64,000 nt of DNA, taken from Streptococcus equi subsp. equi. Lineage in GTDB: Bacteria > Bacillota > Bacilli > Lactobacillales > Streptococcaceae. Each line of letters opens with the position of its first letter. Position 1 is the stretch's first letter. Below the pieces are notes generated by a model. That model did not search any database, was not told where the DNA came from, and saw only the letters and a program-made list of their open reading frames with translations. The DNA lies in assembly GCA_900637675.1 (NCBI GenBank), contig LR134389.1, forward strand, positions 1,116,001 to 1,180,000, read 5' to 3'. Shown piece by piece: positions 19,433 to 29,576 of this stretch. Both the position numbers and the translations under genes were made by a program.

Positions 19433-19481
19433 AAAAAGACTTAAAGCCTAGCTGTTTTATAGCCTGGCTTTAAGTCTTTTT
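19433..19481. terminator. strong bidirectional terminator
   Basis: AAAAAGACTTAAAGCC (19433-19448) and GGCTTTAAGTCTTTTT (19466-19481) are perfect 16-base arms with A and T runs on both sides. It separates the rightward dehydrogenase from the leftward unknown gene. Confidence 0.95.
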
Positions 19482-19493
19482 CTCTAATTTTTC

Positions 19494-20180
19494 TTAGAAA
19501 TGATCCGAAAGAGAAGGTCCAGATGTGACATCTGACCACCCAACAATGGCCTGCCCTGTTTCTTCCAAATAGTGCTGCAGCATAGGCTTGAAGTCCAAAA
19601 TCATGTCATAGACCCCAACAAATTGCTTGGTATCATCGTACAAGGCTTGATATTGCTGCATATAAATATGATCCTGTGAAGCAGTCGGAATAAGATACAG
19701 CTTACTGCCAGTTGCCGCCTTGTGCAAATCAGTCAAGATCCAATCCTCAATGACATCATGCTTATCAGAAGCAAAAAAATTGCCATTAAAGCGATGATTA
19801 TCAAAGATGATCTGCCCCTGATGATCAGCAATTCTAGCCTGAAGGGGAAGATAGGTTAAAAAATGTGGGGCTAAGGCTTGGTAAAATTGCATGAGGTATT
19901 TAGCAAGTCTTAAAGTTTGCTGACTATCAGTAAAGGTATGATCACTAACGGTAAATCCTTGCTCTTTGTCTGCCTGATTAAAATAAAGTACAGGTAGTGA
20001 GGCTTCAAGGTTCTGAAAGGTAAAAATGGCCTGAGCCTTTTTGAGCTGCTCAGTAGTCAGCTGACGGACAATAGTGATATGAAACAGATAGCTAAACTCT
20101 TGTGATAAGGTGGTAAAAAAAGTCTTTTGCAGATTATTCTTATCATCAACCAGTGCTAAGGTATAAATCGTTTTAGTCAT
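19494..20180 (-). CDS. uncharacterised protein, possibly with a PAS-like fold
   Basis: I do not recognise this 228-residue soluble protein by name. It has no signal peptide and no membrane segment. The second half (QARIADHQGQIIFDNHRF, then KLYLIPTASQDHIYMQQYQAL and GVYDMILDFKPML) has the alternating pattern and the GVYDMILD strand of PAS/sensor domains, but no cofactor residue is evident. It starts with MTKTIYTLALVDDK, is monocistronic and is convergent with the dehydrogenase gene across a shared terminator. Confidence 0.65.
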   Translation of the reverse strand: MTKTIYTLALVDDKNNLQKTFFTTLSQEFSYLFHITIVRQLTTEQLKKAQAIFTFQNLEASLPVLYFNQADKEQGFTVSDHTFTDSQQTLRLAKYLMQFYQALAPHFLTYLPLQARIADHQGQIIFDNHRFNGNFFASDKHDVIEDWILTDLHKAATGSKLYLIPTASQDHIYMQQYQALYDDTKQFVGVYDMILDFKPMLQHYLEETGQAIVGWSDVTSGPSLSDHF

Positions 20181-20289
20181 AAGGCTATCATAGCTTTATT
20201 TTGTTTAAATAGCAATGAAACAGCCTTTTAGTCTACAGACTTAGTTGATAGCTTAATAAAAGAAAGCAATATGAAAAAATGATTAAAGC

Positions 20290-20325
20290 AAACTAGTTGA
20301 CTTGTTAGTTTAAACTTTTTATAAT
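20290..20325 (+). promoter_or_regulatory. strong promoter of the osmoprotectant transporter with inverted repeat over -35
   Basis: TTGACT (20297-20302) and TATAAT (20320-20325) are 17 bases apart, a near-consensus promoter. AAACTA (20290-20295) and TAGTTT (20306-20311) form an inverted repeat around the -35, a likely operator for a repressor that cannot be named from sequence. The gene starts 110 bases downstream, leaving a long leader. Confidence 0.75.
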
Positions 20326-20434
20326 AAATCAAATGAGAAGATAATATGAGGCTTAGCCTAAGCTGCTGAGCTTATCTGATAATCATTCTTCTTAGCACTG
20401 AGATAACCCCCTTTATCGATTAATTGGAGAATCT

Positions 20435-21163
20435 ATGATACGTTTTAATAATGTTTCCAAAACCTTTGGTCACACCAAGGTGCTGCAGGAGCAAAGTTTT
20501 CAAATACAGAATCGCGAATTTTTTGTGCTGGTCGGTCCAAGCGGCTCTGGCAAAACAAAGCTCTTAAAAATGATCAATTGCCTTACTGAACCAAGCTCTG
20601 GCGAAATTCTATTAAACGGAAGGCCACAAAAAGAGCTAGATTTGCGAGATATGCGCTTATCTATTGGCTATGTTCTTCAGCAAATTGCCCTGTTTCCAAA
20701 CCTTACAGTTGCTGAAAATATCGCTATTATTCCAGAGATGAAGAAGTGGTCAGACAAAGAGATTAGAACTAAGACAGAGGAATTGTTAGATAAGGTTGGA
20801 TTGCCTGCAAGGGATTATCTAAATCGCTATCCCAGTGATTTATCCGGTGGAGAGCAGCAGAGGATTGGTATTGTTCGTGCCATCATTTCTCACCCCAAGG
20901 TGCTGTTAATGGACGAGCCGTTTTCAGCCTTGGATCCTATTTCACGCAAGTAATTACAGGACTTGATGTTAAGTCTTCACAAGGAGTTTGATATGACAAT
21001 TGTCTTTGTTACTCATGATATTGATGAGGCTATCAAGCTTGGAGATCGTGTGGCTGTTTTAAATGAAGGGCAAATTGTTCAACTGGATCGACCAGATGCG
21101 ATCATAGCTGCGCCTGCTAATGATTTTGTAGCAAGTCTATTTGGAGGTCGTGATTATGCCTAG
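20435..21163 (+). pseudogene. proV: osmoprotectant (choline/betaine-type) ABC transporter ATPase, internal stop
   Basis: The 242-codon gene encodes an ABC ATPase with Walker A GPSGSGKTK (about residues 34-42), signature LSGGEQQR and Walker B VLLMDEPFSALD. Immediately after ALDPISRK there is a TAA (20951-20953), and the same frame continues LQDLMLSLHKEF with the H-loop VTHDIDEA to 21163. A CAA codon at this place would give the normal family sequence, so a single C-to-T change explains it. Walker A ends GKTK rather than GKST/GKTT, a second oddity. Without readthrough the protein loses its D-loop/H-loop end and cannot work. Confidence 0.88.
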
Positions 21164-22688
21164 TTTACTGATGACCTTTTGGGATCGTTTTGGTGATTGG
21201 GCAAGGGCATTAGGAGAGCACTTGCAGATTTCTCTTCTTTCTTTGCTGGCTGCCTTGCTGATAGGCATTCCGCTTGCAGCTCTGTTGAGTAAAAGTAAGC
21301 GCTGGTCAAATATCATCTTGCAGCTGACAGGTGTTTTTCAAACCATTCCTTCCCTAGCCTTGTTGGGACTATTTATCCCTCTAATGGGAATCGGAACTGC
21401 TCCAGCTGTAACAGCTTTGGTTATTTATGCCATATTTCCTATTTTACAAAATACGATTACTGGCTTAAATGCTATTGATCCAAGTCTTGTAGAGGCCGGA
21501 ACAGCCTTTGGAATGACCAAGTGGGAGCGACTGAAAATATTTGAAATTCCTATTGCTATGCCAGTTATTATGTCAGGTGTTCGGACCTCAGCAGTGATGA
21601 TTATTGGAACAGCCACCCTAGCTTCTTTGATCGGAGCTGGCGGCTTAGGGACCTTTATCCTATTAGGAATTGACCGTAATAATGCTCAGCTGATTGTGAT
21701 TGGTGCTGTGTCGTCAGCCTTGCTTGCGATAGTGTTTAACAGTCTTTTGTGATACCTTGAGAAGGCCTCACTGAGGCGTATTGCGATAAGCTTTGCTGCG
21801 ACCTTATTACTGCTCTTAATTTCCTATACTCCAATGTTTGTCAAGCGGTTTGTTAATCAGTCAAATACTCTGGTGATTGCTGGCAAGCTAGGAGTAGAGC
21901 CGGATATTTTGATCAATATCTATAAAGAGCTGATTGAAGACCAGTCCAAGCTTAAGGTTGAATTGAAACCTAATTTTGGCAAGACAAGCTTTTTATACGA
22001 GGCGATTAAATCAGGAGATATTGATATTTATCCAGAATTTACAGGAACCATCACCTCTAGCCTATTAAAGAAAAAGCCTAAGCTTTCTAATGACCCTAAT
22101 CAGGTTTACTTAGCTGCTAAGGAGGGGATTGCTGAGCAGGATCAGTTGACGCTTTTAAAGCCCTTTGCCTATCAAAATACCTATGCAGTGGCGATGCCTG
22201 AAAAAATAGCTGACGAATTTAACATTCAAAGTATTTCAGATGTGAAGAAATATGAAAAACAGCTAAAGGCTGGTTTTACACTAGAATTTAAGGATAGAGA
22301 GGACGGCTATAAGGGCATACAGGATAAGTATGATCTACATTTATCAGTTGCAACGATGGAGCCAGCTCTTAGGTACCAAGCCATTCAGTCAGGAAACATT
22401 CAGCTGACAGACGCTTATTCAACTGATGCTGAGATCGTGAAATATCAGCTTCGAGTCTTAAAGGACGATAAGCAGCTCTTTCCACCTTATCAAGGAGCGC
22501 CATTGATGAAGGCTTCCTTACTAAGAAAGCACCCTCATCTCAAAACGATTCTCAATCAGTTATCAGGAAAGATTACTGAAGAGGAGATGCAAGCAATGAA
22601 CTATGAGGTGTCCGTAAAGGGCAGAGCAGCTAGCCTTGTGGCACATGACTACCTTGTAAAGGCCGGTCTTATTGCAAGAACCAAATAA
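21156..22688 (+). pseudogene. proWX: osmoprotectant ABC transporter, fused permease and substrate-binding protein, internal stop
   Basis: The gene starts at ATG 21156 (MPSLLMTF), seven bases inside the end of the ATPase gene. The permease part has about five or six membrane segments and the coupling region [15 protein letters not shown]. After FNSLL a TGA (21750-21752) interrupts the frame, which then continues [14 protein letters not shown], a further membrane segment, and a betaine/choline-binding domain ([17 protein letters not shown] to 22688). A TGG in place of TGA restores about 510 codons, the usual length of the fused form. With the stop in the ATPase gene, this importer carries two independent lesions. 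Confidence 0.88.
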
Positions 22689-22692
22689 GCAG

Positions 22693-22728
22693 GCATGCTA
22701 GTCTTATTCTGGACTGGCATGCTTTATT
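22693..22728 (+). terminator. terminator of the osmoprotectant operon
   Basis: GCATGCTAGTC (22693-22703) pairs with GACTGGCATGC (22712-22722) with one G-U pair; the T tract after it (TTTATTTAT) is interrupted. Confidence 0.75.
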
Positions 22729-22770
22729 TATGTGATTTTTAGTCTGTCTGGCTCTGCAAGGTGTGTGCCA

Positions 22771-22799
22771 AATAACCGCTCGTTTGATGTGTGGTTATT
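22771..22799. repeat. intergenic hairpin of the AATAACC / GGTTATT type
   Basis: AATAACC (22771-22777) and GGTTATT (22793-22799) are perfect 7-base arms after GTGTGCCA. A similar lead-in (GGTGCCAAACAAATAAACCACC) occurs at 60855-60876 and a related one (CAAATAAACCACC) near 51288-51300, so this may be one member of a small intergenic repeat group. Confidence 0.45.
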
Positions 22800-22836
22800 G
22801 ATTTAGTAGCTAAGGATTGGAATCTTAAAATAAAAT

Positions 22837-22896
22837 CCGAACGTTTGTCTAAAAAAAGCTTTAAAAATTGACAAAACATAAACGAAAGGATAAAAT
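22837..22896 (+). promoter_or_regulatory. guaC promoter with a PurBox-like site
   Basis: TTGACA (22868-22873) and TAAAAT (22891-22896) are 17 bases apart. Upstream, AAAATCCGAACGTTT contains CCGAAC at 22837-22842, matching the PurBox core AWWWCCGAACWWT known for the streptococcal/lactococcal purine activator PurR. Its position, about 65 bases before the expected transcription start, fits activation. The leader to guaC is then about 140 bases; no purine riboswitch was recognised in it. Confidence 0.65.
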
Positions 22897-23045
22897 AAAT
22901 TAAGGAAAGGTAACATTTTACCTAGCGATGCCTCGGACAAGCTTGAGGTCATAGGAAGGTCATTTTATATAGAAGCTTATGTCAGCTGCAGATCAGGGAA
23001 GTCCTTGCTGGATTAGTAGCTGAATGTTGAAAAAGGAGAGAAATG

Positions 23046-24029
23046 ATGTTTAATGACATGCCTGTATTTGATTATGAGGATATTCAATTAATTCCTAACA
23101 AATGTATCATCAATAGTCGTTCAGAAGCAGATACGAGTGTAAGACTTGGTAATTATACCTTTAAGCTACCTGTTATTCCCGCCAACATGCAAACCATTAT
23201 TGACGAAACAATTGCAGAGCAGTTGGCAAGAGATGGTTATTTCTATATTATGCACCGCTTTGATGAGGAGGGGCGCAAGCCCTTTATCCAGCGTATGCAT
23301 GAGCAACAGCTCATCGCCTCTATTTCGGTTGGTGTAAAGGATTATGAATACGATTTCGTCTCTTCTTTGAAGGAGGACGCACCTGAGTTTATCACGATTG
23401 ATATTGCTCATGGCCATGCTGATAGTGTGATCAAAATGATTAAGCATATTAAGGCTGAGCTGCCTGAGACCTTTGTTATAGCTGGAAATGTCGGAACACC
23501 AGAGGCTGTTCGAGAGCTCGAAAATGCTGGTGCTGACGCAACAAAGGTCGGGATTGGGCCTGGTAAGGTTTGTATCACAAAGGTTAAGACAGGCTTTGGA
23601 ACAGGGGGGTGGCAATTAGCTGCTGTACGTTGGTGTGCTAAGGCTGCTCGTAAGCCGATTATTGCTGATGGCGGTATTCGTACTCATGGTGATATTGCCA
23701 AGTCGATTCGATTTGGGGCAACAATGGTGATGATCGGTTCACTCTTTGCAGGTCATATTGAAAGCCCAGGCAAGATGGTAGAAATCGACGGACAGTCCTT
23801 CAAGGAATATTATGGCTCTGCCTCTGAATATCAAAAAGGGGAGCATAAAAATGTCGAAGGCAAGAAGATTTTGCTTCCAACCAAGGGTCATCTAGCTGAT
23901 ACTTTAACCGAAATGAAGCAGGATTTACAGTCATCAATCTCATATGCTGGAGGCAGAGATTTGGAGAGCCTGCGTCGTGTGAATTATGTTATCGTGAAAA
24001 ATTCTATTTGGAATGGTGACTCTATTTAA
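23046..24029 (+). CDS. guaC: GMP reductase
   Basis: GuaC converts GMP to IMP with NADPH, linking guanine to adenine nucleotides. The 327-residue protein starts at ATG 23046 ([14 protein letters not shown]); an ATG one codon earlier is possible after GGAG. Seen: [42 protein letters not shown] in pieces, the catalytic Cys in KVCITK (about residue 180), and the GMP-binding [13 protein letters not shown]. It lacks CBS domains, which separates it from IMP dehydrogenase. A PurBox-like site precedes its promoter. Confidence 0.95.
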   Translation: MFNDMPVFDYEDIQLIPNKCIINSRSEADTSVRLGNYTFKLPVIPANMQTIIDETIAEQLARDGYFYIMHRFDEEGRKPFIQRMHEQQLIASISVGVKDYEYDFVSSLKEDAPEFITIDIAHGHADSVIKMIKHIKAELPETFVIAGNVGTPEAVRELENAGADATKVGIGPGKVCITKVKTGFGTGGWQLAAVRWCAKAARKPIIADGGIRTHGDIAKSIRFGATMVMIGSLFAGHIESPGKMVEIDGQSFKEYYGSASEYQKGEHKNVEGKKILLPTKGHLADTLTEMKQDLQSSISYAGGRDLESLRRVNYVIVKNSIWNGDSI

Positions 24030-24214
24030 AGCCTTGGCTAAAGACCTAGTCTAAATAAGGATAAGCAAGCTGATTGATGCTGAGAATAAGCACAGCGTGT
24101 CTATAGGACGCCTGAATGTCTAGTAGCCAGTAAAGCTTTTAGGCTTGCTGATTGGATAGGTCATTGTGCCTATGTGCAGCAGGGCTCTAGGGACTTAGAT
24201 AAAAAGGAGACATG

Positions 24215-24795
<581 letters not shown>

Positions 24796-25050
24796 TGACT
24801 GCTTCTTATCTCTCAGCATTAAGCTTTTTACTTGTATAGCTATACCAGCTTTATTTCAGTAGCTATTGGCTGGTGATAAGGGATATTGGTATGGCGGTGC
24901 ATTACGGCGAGCCGTGGGCAGTTGCCCTTGCGGCTTTACGATTTAGTATAGACTATCAAGAATTGACTGCTTCCTTTTTATCGAGATGAATCATTAGACA
25001 GACAATCATGATTTGGCGTGAAGGCTGCTTTCAGTAAACATTACATCATC
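24796..25050. other. intergenic stretch after xpt, no gene recognised
   Basis: In pyogenic streptococci a xanthine permease usually follows xpt. Nothing resembling it is visible here. A GC-richer patch around 24890-24950 shows no convincing frame. The stretch ends in a bidirectional terminator. Confidence 0.4.
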
Positions 25051-25084
25051 AAAAATCAGCTAGGTATTCACTTAGCTGATTTTT
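25051..25084. terminator. bidirectional terminator between xpt and apbE
   Basis: AAAAATCAGCTA (25051-25062) and TAGCTGATTTTT (25073-25084) are perfect 12-base arms with A/T runs at both ends. Its last bases include the apbE stop region. Confidence 0.9.
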
Positions 25085-25683
25085 AGTGCTTATAATGTAG
25101 CCGAAAGGCTCCCTTTAACCCGTCTGAGATAGTAACCTGACCATCTTTGGTAATGATAATGCCTTCCACCTCAGGCAGCTTATTTAGCTGACTTAGGACA
25201 AAGGAATGCTCTAAGCCAAAAAGACGACTACTCCATAGCTCACCATCAAGTGAGAATTGGCTGACAATGGTTAGGCTAGCCATATTGGTCTTGATAGGAT
25301 AGCCGTTGTGAGGATCAAGAAGGTGATGATAAGTTTTGTCTTTGATTTGTAATTGTCTCTCGCCGATTCCTGAGGTTACTACAGATTTATTGTTAACCTT
25401 AATCACGCCGACATGCTGTCCTCTTTTTTGATTGGTCTGCTGGATCCCAACGTAAAACAAGCCATTATGTCGTTGCTTGTTGGTGCCATGCACAAGGACA
25501 TTTCCACCTAGATTGATAAGAGCAGCAGTGATACCGTCTTTAATAAGAAATGCCATGAGCTTATCAGCAATATAGCCCTTTGCTAGGGCACCTAAGTCGA
25601 TAGACATGCCCTTTTCTTTCAAAAAAATACTTCCAAGGCTTTGATCTAAGATGTACTGACCCCCAAAAGTTGGACACGACATA

Positions 25684-26487
25684 TTAGTGAAAGGATTTAG
25701 TTCTGTATTGCACAGGGCTAAGTCCTTTTAGCTTTGCTTTAATGCGTTTGTTGTTGTAGTAAAAAATGTAATCTGTAATAGCTTGTTCAAGCTCATTAAG
25801 GGATTGATAAGTTGTCTCAAGGCCGTAAAACATCTCAGATTTGAGAATACCAAAGAAGGACTCCATCATCCCATTATCTGGACTATTTCCCTTGCGAGAC
25901 ATGGATGGACGAATGCCTTTAGTCTCCAAAAAGTGATGATAAGACTGATGTTGATATTGCCAGCCTTGATCGCTGTGGAGAATCGTTCCATTGTACGAAT
26001 CCGCTGGAAAAGCCTTCTCAAGCATGGTTTGTACTTGCTTCAAGTCAGGCGATCGAGACAGGGTGAAATCAATAATCTCACTGTTATAGCCGTCAAGAAC
26101 AGGCGATAGATAGAGTTTCCCCTCAGGTAAGGTAAATTCCGTCACATCGGTATAGCACTTCTCGTAGGGCTTAGAACCTTCAAACTGACGTTTAATCAGA
26201 TTATCAGCCTTTTTGCCAACCTCACCTTTGTAAGAAGAATACTTGCGCTTACGACGGATACGAGCTTTTAAGCCCATGACAGTCATCAAACGTTGTACTT
26301 TTTTGTGATTGACGATAAAACCACGATTTCTTAGTTCCAGATGAATGCGACGATAGCCATAATTGCCATGATGTTCATCATAGATGCCTTGAATGAGCTC
26401 CTTTAAGTCCATGTCCTTATCTTCTTGAGCTAGTTGCTTGACTTGATAATAATAGGTTGACCGCGATAAATCAAGGATTTCAAGCAA
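25684..26487 (-). CDS. IS3-family transposase OrfB, catalytic part (copy 1)
   Basis: These 267 codons from a TTG carry the DDE integrase core: YTDVTEF (first D), LHSDQGWQYQH (second D) and GNSPDNGMMESFFGILKSE (catalytic E), preceded by the HTH_21-like region LKELIQGIYDEHHGNYGYRRI. The frame is open upstream of 26487 back to the slippery heptamer in orfA, so it is probably made mainly as an OrfAB fusion by -1 frameshifting. All DDE residues are intact, so the copy looks capable of transposition. Confidence 0.93.
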   Translation of the reverse strand: MLEILDLSRSTYYYQVKQLAQEDKDMDLKELIQGIYDEHHGNYGYRRIHLELRNRGFIVNHKKVQRLMTVMGLKARIRRKRKYSSYKGEVGKKADNLIKRQFEGSKPYEKCYTDVTEFTLPEGKLYLSPVLDGYNSEIIDFTLSRSPDLKQVQTMLEKAFPADSYNGTILHSDQGWQYQHQSYHHFLETKGIRPSMSRKGNSPDNGMMESFFGILKSEMFYGLETTYQSLNELEQAITDYIFYYNNKRIKAKLKGLSPVQYRTKSFH

Positions 26488-26510
26488 AGTTGCTAGAGAA
26501 AATTGACCGA

Positions 26511-27026
26511 TTAATTCTTGGATGATTTCTGTTGCTCTTTGAGCTTTGCTTCGTCCCTCAACCGGTATTCTCTCAGCTTTTTTAGCACAGCATTCTCCGC
26601 TCTAAGGTAGTCTAATTCTTTTTGGAGTCGCTCCAACTCTGTCATTTGTTCTAAAGTCTTCTTTGGTTGACGTCCCATCTTTGGTGGCCTCCCTCTTCTT
26701 TTCTCAAGAATAGTATAGCCGTTTTTCTTGTATTGCGCTATCCACCTTGAAAGCATACTAGAATTTGGTAAAGCATAGTCTAAGGACGTCTGTTTTTGAG
26801 ATTGACCATCAATCAGAACTTTATCTATTATCTCTTGCTTCAGTTCTGGAGAATAATAACTATTCTTACCTTTTTGGACAATGGCTAACCCATACCTGTC
26901 AATCAGGCGAATCATGTATTTGAGGTCAGATTCTGCAATACTAAACTTTTCTGATAAGCATTTAATGGACTTTCCAATGTGCCGTAGCTCATAGATTTGA
27001 ACCTTGTCTTCATAACTCAATGTCAT
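26511..27026 (-). CDS. IS3-family transposase OrfA (copy 1)
   Basis: This 171-residue protein is the DNA-binding half of an IS150-type transposase. A helix-turn-helix region lies at residues 1-60 ([18 protein letters not shown], then [19 protein letters not shown]) and a second at about 65-110. A leucine-zipper-like coiled coil at about 132-155 ([20 protein letters not shown]) is typical of OrfA dimerisation. Near its end the codons CTA AAA AAG contain the slippery heptamer A_AAA_AAG (plus-strand 26577-26583). A -1 slip there enters the orfB frame, which is open all the way, giving the OrfAB transposase. Confidence 0.93.
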   Translation of the reverse strand: MTLSYEDKVQIYELRHIGKSIKCLSEKFSIAESDLKYMIRLIDRYGLAIVQKGKNSYYSPELKQEIIDKVLIDGQSQKQTSLDYALPNSSMLSRWIAQYKKNGYTILEKRRGRPPKMGRQPKKTLEQMTELERLQKELDYLRAENAVLKKLREYRLRDEAKLKEQQKSSKN

Positions 27027-27510
27027 AAAAATAGCCCCCCAATTGTTAGATTTTATGTCTAACTTTTGGGAGGCAGTTCAAGATGATATGATTAGGATTG
27101 GTTAGTCTTAGTCTGCGATCAATAGTTGCTTCATCTGGAAGCTTAGCGTCTGAAAAGCCGATGCGCCAGCTTTGCACTAAAGGACCAAGTGTGATATTAA
27201 GGTTGCTTGGATAAGCCAAGCTATGCTCTTTTCCGATTGAGATTAAGTCAAACAAATCTGAATGCACACGCACTGGCTGAATACCTGCCATATGGTTGAT
27301 TGCCATTAATTCAGAGCTGTCGTCACTGGCCGAAAAACGGTGATTGTAAAGGGTTAGTAGCTCTCGGATAGTAGCTGCTTGCTGCTTTGCTTTTGATGAG
27401 TCAATGCAAATATCAATGATTGTTCCCATCATCTTGATCTGATCAGTAGCTATCATCAGGCCCTCCTTTTCAAATAGGAAAAGCCCACCTAGATAAGTGG
27501 GACTTAGGCA

Positions 27511-27696
27511 TTAGGCTTTGGTTTTCATCTCACCATGCGGGAAATAGGTCCCCTCAGGCATGTCATTGATTACAACATGAATCGCTTCTTTTGGAGCCTG
27601 TGCGATACGAGAAACAACCTCTGTCACCTCACGCGCTAGGGCAATTTTTTGTTCTTGGCTACGCCCCTCAAACAGGTCAATCGTTACAAATGGCAT
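27511..27696 (-). CDS. 4-oxalocrotonate tautomerase family protein
   Basis: This 61-residue enzyme has the family start MPFVTIDLFEGRSQEQK; the N-terminal proline after Met removal is the catalytic base, and Arg in REVTEVVSRI helps bind the acid substrate. The start at 27696 is set by this proline and by a GGAG site just upstream (complement of 27705-27710); longer frames upstream are not conserved. Such small tautomerases (often called dmpI/xylH-like) act in aromatic degradation elsewhere; the substrate in streptococci is unknown. Confidence 0.88.
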   Translation of the reverse strand: MPFVTIDLFEGRSQEQKIALAREVTEVVSRIAQAPKEAIHVVINDMPEGTYFPHGEMKTKA

Positions 27697-27838
27697 AATA
27701 GTCAATCTCCTTTTTTTAATGATACCTCTATTGTAGCATGTCAGCTTCAAAAAGCCTAACCTTAGCTCAACAGCACAGGATTTAGCTGTTGTGAAAATAA
27801 GATTTTCAGATAAGGCAATCGCCAAATAGGGACAAATA

Positions 27839-27847
27839 TGATAGAAT
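27839..27847 (+). promoter_or_regulatory. tdk -10 element
   Basis: TGATAGAAT at 27839-27847 is an extended -10, about 36 bases before the tdk start. No strong -35 is seen. Confidence 0.5.
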
Positions 27848-27882
27848 AAGTAGGACAAAAGAAGAAGGTAGGAATCTCCATT

Positions 27883-28452
27883 TTGGCTCAATTATATTAC
27901 AAATATGGAACAATGAATTCAGGAAAGACCATTGAAATCTTGAAGGTAGCACACAATTATGAAGAACAGGGGAAGCCTGTTGTGATTATGACAAGTGCGC
28001 TAGACACACGTGATGGCTTTGGCATTGTTTCTAGTCGGATTGGCATGCGTCGTGAGGCTGTACCAATTTCGAATGATATGGATATTTTTGCATTTATTGC
28101 TGAATTGCAGGAGAAGCCCTATTGCGTCTTGATTGACGAATGTCAATTTTTAAGCAAGCAAAATGTCTATGATTTAGCACGTGTGGTTGATGAGCTAAAT
28201 GTTCCAGTGATGGCCTTTGGCTTAAAAAATGATTTTCAAAATGAATTGTTTGAAGGCTCCAAATACCTGTTACTGTTAGCTGATAAGATTGATGAGATAA
28301 AAACCATCTGTCAATATTGCAGCAAAAAAGCAACTATGGTATTGCGAACAGAACATGGTAAGCCCGTTTATGAGGGAGCACAGATTCAAATTGGTGGCAA
28401 TGAGACCTATATTCCAGTTTGTCGCAAGCATTATTTTCACCCACCAATCTAA
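27883..28452 (+). CDS. tdk: thymidine kinase
   Basis: This 189-residue salvage enzyme phosphorylates thymidine. It begins at a TTG (27883, [16 protein letters not shown]); no ATG before residue 11 is available and the family N-terminus aligns here. Seen: Walker A GTMNSGKT (residues 9-16), Walker B/lid LIDECQFL (about 86-93, with catalytic Glu), and the structural zinc cysteines CQYCSKK and VCRKH near the C-terminus, typical of the type II tetrameric enzyme. prfA follows 41 bases later. Confidence 0.94.
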   Translation: MAQLYYKYGTMNSGKTIEILKVAHNYEEQGKPVVIMTSALDTRDGFGIVSSRIGMRREAVPISNDMDIFAFIAELQEKPYCVLIDECQFLSKQNVYDLARVVDELNVPVMAFGLKNDFQNELFEGSKYLLLLADKIDEIKTICQYCSKKATMVLRTEHGKPVYEGAQIQIGGNETYIPVCRKHYFHPPI

Positions 28453-28493
28453 TAACAACTAAAACAAGTAAAAAGAGGAGAGAATACCCCCTA

Positions 28494-29576
28494 ATGAATA
28501 TTTATGATCAATTACAGGCTGTTGAGGACCGTTATGAAGAATTAGGCGAATTATTAAGTGATCCGGAGGTTGTTTCTGACACCAAACGTTTTATGGCTCT
28601 GTCAAAGGAAGAGGCTAGCACACGAGAAACAGTAGCAGCTTATCGTCAGTATAAGGCTATTATCCAATCCATTGATGACGCTGAGGAGATGATTAAGGAA
28701 GCCGGCGGCGATCCTGACATTGAAGAGATGGCCAAGGAGGAGCTAAAAGAGGCCAAGTCTGCCAAGGAAGCCTATGAGGACAAGTTAAAGCTTTTGCTGC
28801 TTCCCAAAGATCCAAATGATGATAAAAATATTATCTTGGAAATTCGTGGTGCCGCAGGTGGTGATGAGGCTGCTCTATTTGCCGGTGATCTCTTAGCCAT
28901 GTACCAAAAATTTGCCGAAAGCCAAGGCTGGCGCTTTGAGGTAATGGAGGCTTCCTATAATGGTGTTGGAGGGATTAAAGAGGTTGTTGCTATGGTTTCA
29001 GGACAATCTGTTTATTCCAAGCTAAAATACGAATCAGGTGCTCATCGCGTACAGCGTGTTCCTGTAACAGAAAGCCAAGGGCGCGTGCATACTTCAACTG
29101 CGACTGTCTTAGTCATGCCAGAGGTAGAAGAAGTTGAGTACGACATTGATCCAAAGGACCTTCGTATTGATATTTACCATGCTTCTGGTGCTGGCGGACA
29201 AAATGTCAACAAGGTGGCAACCGCTGTTCGTATCGTCCATCTCCCAACAAACATCAAGGTTGAGATGCAAGAGGAAAGAACGCAGCAAAAGAATCGTGAC
29301 AAGGCTATGAAGATTATTCGGGCACGTGTAGCAGATCATTTTGCACAGATCGCACAGGACGAGCAGGACGCAGAGCGTAAATCAACTATCGGTACGGGTG
29401 ATCGTTCTGAACGGATTCGGACCTATAATTTCCCACAAAATCGTGTGACAGATCACCGTATCGGTCTAACCCTGCAAAAATTAGACACCATTTTGTCTGG
29501 AAAGTTAGACGAGATTGTTGACGCTTTAGTGCTATATGATCAAACTCAGAAATTAGAATCGCTAAATAACCAATGA
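28494..29576 (+). CDS. prfA: peptide chain release factor 1
   Basis: RF1 reads UAA and UAG and triggers peptide release. The 360-residue protein starts at ATG 28494 ([16 protein letters not shown]); the nearest GGAG (28477-28480) is 13 bases away, which is long. Seen: the stop-codon anticodon-like loop VPVTES (PVT, about residues 186-191) and the GGQ peptidyl-transfer motif [15 protein letters not shown] (about 232-246). It overlaps prmC by an ATGA junction, coupling RF1 to its methyltransferase. Confidence 0.95.
   Translation: MNIYDQLQAVEDRYEELGELLSDPEVVSDTKRFMALSKEEASTRETVAAYRQYKAIIQSIDDAEEMIKEAGGDPDIEEMAKEELKEAKSAKEAYEDKLKLLLLPKDPNDDKNIILEIRGAAGGDEAALFAGDLLAMYQKFAESQGWRFEVMEASYNGVGGIKEVVAMVSGQSVYSKLKYESGAHRVQRVPVTESQGRVHTSTATVLVMPEVEEVEYDIDPKDLRIDIYHASGAGGQNVNKVATAVRIVHLPTNIKVEMQEERTQQKNRDKAMKIIRARVADHFAQIAQDEQDAERKSTIGTGDRSERIRTYNFPQNRVTDHRIGLTLQKLDTILSGKLDEIVDALVLYDQTQKLESLNNQ

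Larger units (their letters stand above)
25652..27080 (-). mobile_element. IS3-family (IS150-like) insertion sequence, copy 1
   Basis: The 1429-base element lies in minus orientation inside apbE. Terminal inverted repeats are TGTACTGACCCCCAAAAG at 25652 and TGAACTGCCTCCCAAAAG read from 27080, imperfect over about 24 bases. A 3-base duplication AGA flanks it. It carries orfA (26511-27026) and orfB (25684-26487) with a -1 frameshift site between them. Copy 2 at 56222-57650 has the same length and encodes identical proteins, in the opposite orientation; the outer repeat here differs by at least one base (CCTCCC against CCCCCC). Confidence 0.95.
25083..27456 (-). pseudogene. FAD:protein FMN transferase (ApbE family), split by an IS element
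   Basis: ApbE proteins attach FMN to extracytoplasmic redox proteins. The N-terminal part (27456 to 27084, leftward) reads MIATDQIKMMGTIIDI, FSASDDSSELMAINH, LNITLGPLVQSWRIG. The C-terminal part (25651 to 25083) reads MSIDLGALAKGYIADKL, ALINLGGNVLVHG and LLDPHNGYPI, with the flavin/metal-binding motifs of the family. Between them lies a 1429-base IS3-family element flanked by a 3-base AGA duplication (plus strand 25649-25651 and 27081-27083). Removing the IS and one AGA restores one frame of about 313 residues. No signal peptide or lipobox is seen at the N-terminus. Confidence 0.9.

Noticed and set aside
22897..23045. Purine riboswitch before guaC
   Set aside because: No conserved purine aptamer core was found in the leader; the PurBox and promoter explain the region better.
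25783..26109. 108-codon frame inside orfB of the IS (and its twin at 57193-57519)
   Set aside because: It is antisense to the transposase catalytic domain and occurs in both copies only because the copies are identical.
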